Source of the DNA: Bradyrhizobium oligotrophicum S58
Lineage (GTDB): Bacteria > Pseudomonadota > Alphaproteobacteria > Rhizobiales > Xanthobacteraceae
Reading direction: 5' to 3'
Length of the DNA: 64,000 nucleotides
Assembly: GCF_000344805.1 (NCBI RefSeq)
Contig: NC_020453.1
Location: 5,303,001-5,367,000, forward strand
The translations under genes and the position numbers were made by a program. This document shows positions 63,195 through 64,000 of this stretch, piece by piece. The notes beneath the pieces were generated by a model. That model had not been told where the DNA came from. It saw only the letters and a program-made list of their open reading frames with translations, and searched no databases. The stretch's first letter is position 1; every line of letters begins with the position of its first letter.

Positions 63195-64000
63195 CGCTTG
63201 CGCCAGACGAACAATCCGGAGATCGCGTAGTTCCAGACCACGCCCATCAGCGCGCCGGCGGCGCCCGCCAGCCACCAGATCGGCTCCTGATCGTAGACCG
63301 AGAAGGCGACACCGACATTGGCGAGGAGGCCGACCGAGCAGACCAGATAGAACGCGAGCAGGCCGCGCAGAATGGCAAAGCCCTTCAGCCGCTGGTCGCG
63401 ATAGGTGAGGAAGTTGTTGAGGATGAAGTTCGAGGTCATCGCGATGAAGGCGCCGAGCGCCTGCGCTTCCGCGAACGGCATGTCGAACAGATTGAGACCG
63501 AGAAAGAGCGTGGCCAGATGCACGAACAGGCCGATGCCACCGACCATCGCAAACATCAGGAAGCGCAGCGACACCACGTCGTTGGTCATCTTGGCCAGCA
63601 CGAGGCCGAGGAAATCGAGCGCCACCATCGAGTCGAGCTTGCTCTCGCCATGCAGGCGCGAGCCGAACGTGTAGGGCACCTCGACCGTGCGCAGCCCGCC
63701 CTCGGCGCTGGCGATGATGTCGAGCAGGATCTTGAATCCCTGCGTCGACAGTTTTGGCGCGATCTGTTCGAAGCGGTCGCGGCGGATCATGAAGAAGCCG
63801 CTCATGGGGTCGTTGACCTCGACCTTGAGCGCGCGGCGCGCGATCTCGGTGGCGAAGGCGCTCGCTCCCGCACGCTTGGTGTCGAAGCTCGCGGCGCTGC
63901 CGCCCTCGATGTAGCGGCTGCCGACGACGAGTTCGGCAGCCCCGCTCTGCAGCAGCGACAGCATCTTCGGCAGCTGGGTCTCGTCATGCTGCAGGTCGGC
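63191..64000 (-). CDS. GT2 polyprenol-phosphate sugar transferase with GtrA domain (partial)
   Basis: The 5-prime part lies beyond the window; the visible 269 residues begin ADLQHDETQLPKMLSLLQSGAAELVVGSRYIEGG, where DLQHDE is the metal-binding region of the dolichol-phosphate-mannose synthase group. MSGFFMIRRDRF near residue 66 and PYTFGSRLHGESKLD near 110 follow. The C-terminal 120 residues form a GtrA domain with four helices (LRFLMFAMVGGIGLFVHLATLFL, ...LGAFIAMTSNFILNNFLTYRDQ). It makes a polyprenyl-phosphate sugar and may flip it across the inner membrane, feeding the glycosyltransferase encoded next. Confidence 0.92.
   Translation of the reverse strand, partial: ADLQHDETQLPKMLSLLQSGAAELVVGSRYIEGGSAASFDTKRAGASAFATEIARRALKVEVNDPMSGFFMIRRDRFEQIAPKLSTQGFKILLDIIASAEGGLRTVEVPYTFGSRLHGESKLDSMVALDFLGLVLAKMTNDVVSLRFLMFAMVGGIGLFVHLATLFLGLNLFDMPFAEAQALGAFIAMTSNFILNNFLTYRDQRLKGFAILRGLLAFYLVCSVGLLANVGVAFSVYDQEPIWWLAGAAGALMGVVWNYAISGLFVWRKR

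Noticed and set aside
60810..63230. 806-codon plus-strand frame
   Set aside because: Runs through the FkbM gene in another frame and antisense to the glycosyltransferase; no domain.

Overview
The window is high-GC DNA from an alphaproteobacterium of the Bradyrhizobium / Rhodopseudomonas type (Nitrobacteraceae). This rests on protein resemblance (Usg, Tlde1-like protein, CZB receptor, Anbu operon, groESL) and on many copies of short palindromic repeats I associate with that group; it is an inference, since no 16S gene is present. Nearly every CDS is intact, and I see no insertion sequence, phage or CRISPR array.

Layout. 0.3-6 kb: a membrane protein without a normal start codon, an alpha/beta hydrolase, an unknown membrane protein, a zinc-finger protein, a flavin monooxygenase and a lipoprotein. 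6.4-10.3 kb: tRNA-Leu(UAA), a cysteine-bearing Crp/Fnr regulator, an ArsR/SRPBCC pair with a palindromic operator, and a soluble chemoreceptor with a zinc-binding CZB domain. 10.7-24.4 kb: a peptide/amide utilisation island with two tandem paralogous binding proteins, two permeases, a fused double ATPase, two M20 peptidases, an M81 peptidase and an amidase. 24.8-36.4 kb: an enoyl-CoA hydratase, a NIT-domain chemoreceptor, a quinone oxidoreductase with a 2-hydroxychromene-2-carboxylate isomerase-like protein, a glutathione transferase, a MetE-core methionine synthase, a three-domain peptidoglycan hydrolase, gpt and a CinA-like protein. 36.6-41.2 kb: the Anbu operon (ATP-grasp, alpha-E, transglutaminase, Anbu protease). 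41.2-48.1 kb: an SDR, an MFS carrier, a nucleoside carrier overlapping an acyltransferase tail-to-tail, a cupin with a histone-H1-like tail, and Usg. 48.3-50.6 kb: groESL with a degenerate CIRCE element and a clear terminator. 50.7-57.8 kb: all on the minus strand, a signal peptidase I variant, a 2OG-Fe(II) oxygenase, the RNA ligase RtcB, a GIY-YIG nuclease boxed in by palindromic repeats, a slipin, three tRNA-like elements, an HNH nuclease and a small ORF. 58.9-64 kb: a Tlde1-like protein, a decayed glycosyltransferase fragment, an FkbM methyltransferase, an ArnT/PMT-type glycosyltransferase and a GT2-GtrA protein that runs off the end.

The most interesting region is 52.2-57.8 kb. RtcB (tRNA and RNA repair), a slipin, an HNH nuclease and tRNA-shaped RNAs with abnormal arms lie on one strand, with a long inverted repeat just ahead of slipin. 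Inside this block sits a GIY-YIG gene whose two borders are near-identical copies of a genome-type palindrome, which looks like a nuclease-plus-palindrome mobile unit.

At least seven families of interspersed palindromic repeats fill intergenic and intercistronic gaps, including all three gaps of the Anbu operon and three gaps of the peptide-transport locus. One copy supplies the stop codon of the amidase.
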